The notes below the pieces were generated by a model. It saw only the letters and a list, made by a program, of their open reading frames with translations, did not search any database and had not been told where the DNA came from. The translations under genes were made by a program, and so were the position numbers. DNA of 64,000 nucleotides from Xanthomarina arctica (GTDB lineage: Bacteria > Bacteroidota > Bacteroidia > Flavobacteriales > Flavobacteriaceae), in assembly GCF_014638915.1 (NCBI RefSeq), contig NZ_BMFQ01000001.1, positions 372,001 through 436,000 of the forward strand, in the 5' to 3' direction. Below are positions 63,137-64,000 of the stretch, piece by piece. How positions within the stretch are numbered: the stretch's first letter is position 1; each line of letters starts with the position of its first letter.

Positions 63137-63469
63137 CTATTTACCTAACATCAATAACTCGTTACATAAAATTTCGGTTGTATAATGTTTTTTACCATCT
63201 TTATCTTCCCAAGAGCGATTTGTTAATTTTCCTTCTACTGCAATTTCTTTTCCTTTGGTAATGTATTCTTCCACTATTTTTACCAAGCCTCCTTTTACAA
63301 TAATGTTGTGCCAGTAAGCACGCTCCACTTTTTGTCCATTTTTGTCTTTGTAACTATCGTCTGTAGCTAAAGAAAATTTAGCCATTTTGTTACCATCTTC
63401 AAAGTTAATAATTTCAGGATCTTGTCCTAATCTTCCAATCAACTGTACTTTGTTTCTAAGCGTTTTCAT
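63137..63469 (-). CDS. ssb: Single-stranded DNA-binding protein, short form
   Basis: This 110-residue OB-fold protein binds single-stranded DNA. It opens with LRNKVQLIGRLGQDPEIINFEDGNKMAKFSLATDDSYKD and continues with WHNIIVKGGLVKIVEEYITKGKEIAVEGKLTNRSW, the standard SSB core. The protein ends at LLMLGK and lacks the long Gly-rich tail and acidic tip (DDIPF-like) that bring partner proteins to housekeeping SSB. It may thus be a second, auxiliary SSB instead of the main replication one. The ssb symbol refers to the family. It diverges from the truncated methyltransferase gene. Confidence 0.9.
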   Translation of the reverse strand: MKTLRNKVQLIGRLGQDPEIINFEDGNKMAKFSLATDDSYKDKNGQKVERAYWHNIIVKGGLVKIVEEYITKGKEIAVEGKLTNRSWEDKDGKKHYTTEILCNELLMLGK

Positions 63470-63600
63470 AATTTTAAATTTTAAGGCCAGCCCAAAAGCA
63501 TGGCGGGTTAAACAGTTAATACTATTGAATATCGTTCGGTCAATTCAACGGTACAAAGATGCAACCACCTCCAAATGTTAGTCGGTTATTAACTATTTAA

Positions 63601-63638
63601 ATTCGTTTGTAAATATTTGTAGTCGTTTGTAAACGAAT
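63601..63638 (+). promoter_or_regulatory. Repeated TCGTTTGTAAA motif, candidate operator
   Basis: TCGTTTGTAAA occurs at 63603-63613 and 63623-63633, 20 bases apart. The second copy extends to TCGTTT-GT-AAACGA, an inverted repeat. It lies in the divergent region between ssb and the spermidine-synthase-like gene. TATCTTTA at 63659-63666 is a near TAnnTTTG box for the latter. Confidence 0.4.
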
Positions 63639-63672
63639 AATTATTCCTTATTAAGTCTTATCTTTACAGACA

Positions 63673-64000
63673 ATGAAAAGAATTTTAAGCTATATCTATC
63701 CTGTTGCAAAAAAGATTGAATCGGATAAAAACGGAACTCTTGAAATAACTTGGTTCAACGGAAAAAAGCATTTAAACTCAAAAAATGCCAACTATTCTTA
63801 TGGTTCGTTACAACGAATTTTAAAGTTTGGTTTAGAAAAAATAAACCTATCGAAAGTTAATTCGGTACTCCTTCTTGGACTTGGTGGTGGCAGTGTTATT
63901 GAAACCCTACGTAAAGATTTTAAATATCAAAAACACATTACAGCCATTGAAATCGATCAAGTGATTATCGATCTTGCTAAAGACGAATTTCAACTAAAAG
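63673..64000 (+). CDS. Spermidine-synthase-like methyltransferase-fold protein (3' end outside the window)
   Basis: Only the first 109 codons are present. The N-terminal part (MKRILSYIYPVAKKIESDKNG) and the short strand domain (ITWFNGKKHLNSKNANYSYGSLQRIL) are followed by SVLLLGLGGGSVIETL, motif I of SAM or decarboxylated-SAM binding. ITAIEIDQVIIDLAKD then follows, where the Glu/Asp would contact the cofactor. This is the spermidine synthase-like fold. Whether it transfers an aminopropyl or a methyl group cannot be said without the missing part. Confidence 0.75.
   Translation, partial: MKRILSYIYPVAKKIESDKNGTLEITWFNGKKHLNSKNANYSYGSLQRILKFGLEKINLSKVNSVLLLGLGGGSVIETLRKDFKYQKHITAIEIDQVIIDLAKDEFQLK

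Noticed and set aside
1-64000. CRISPR array, prophage, insertion sequence, restriction-modification or other defence locus
   Set aside because: No regularly spaced direct repeats, transposase or integrase, phage structural genes or methyltransferase-endonuclease pair was recognised. The repeats found are short, scattered and non-coding.

Overview
The window is low-GC chromosomal DNA from a member of the Flavobacteriaceae (Bacteroidota). The evidence is the TAnnTTTG-type -7 promoter boxes, the scarcity of Shine-Dalgarno sequences with A-rich leaders instead, two secreted metalloproteases with type IX secretion C-terminal sorting domains, a Ctc-type ribosomal protein L25, an OlsF-like bifunctional acyltransferase and many small Bacteroidota-type conserved genes. 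The genus cannot be fixed from the sequence alone. Gene density is high, and no phage, insertion sequence, CRISPR array or plasmid function was seen.

Region 1 (1-17.4 kb) is the most distinctive part: a MacAB-TolC/LolCDE-type export cluster with one HlyD-like adaptor, two ATPases, five full-length paralogous FtsX/MacB-type permeases, one secreted DUF2807-like beta-repeat protein and one TolC-like outer-membrane protein. A strong hairpin terminator at 11984-12035 splits it into two transcription units. Both units start with the same 38-bp upstream element (31-68 and 12071-12108, 33 of 38 positions identical), which has a sigma-54-like -24 half, so they are probably co-regulated.

Region 2 (17.7-22.3 kb) holds an SDR oxidoreductase, a two-domain VOC protein, tRNA-Leu(CAA), prs, rplY/ctc and pth. 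Region 3 (22.3-28.2 kb) has two divergent secreted metalloproteases, an M36-like and an M43-like enzyme. Region 4 (28.2-39.5 kb) is housekeeping: ribF, an HTTM membrane protein, serS, a TPR protein, a GNAT, DUF4286, rsmA, mgtE, a D-2-hydroxyacid dehydrogenase, DUF1801 and VOC proteins. Region 5 (39.5-48.7 kb) has a reverse-strand GNAT-aspartokinase-acyltransferase operon, fbp, a TerB-like gene, mfd and a YraN protein. Region 6 (48.8-64 kb) has a zinc-ribbon/membrane protein pair, a ClC channel, LD-carboxypeptidase, metG, a secreted protein of unknown function, a methyltransferase, ferritin, a small Lys/Cys-rich protein, a lipocalin-OmpA-NlpE/META envelope lipoprotein group, tex, an EamA transporter, a short SSB and a truncated spermidine-synthase-like gene at the edge.

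Several short dispersed repeat families run through the window: TGTCAnnCTGAGC/CACTTCGACT-type elements, AAGATTCC...GGAAT palindromes and CCTGCAAGGTTT-type palindromes. One lies in frame inside the 3' end of metG, and another sits at the 5' edge of yraN, where it creates a false N-terminal extension. Efficient palindromic terminators separate most convergent gene pairs.
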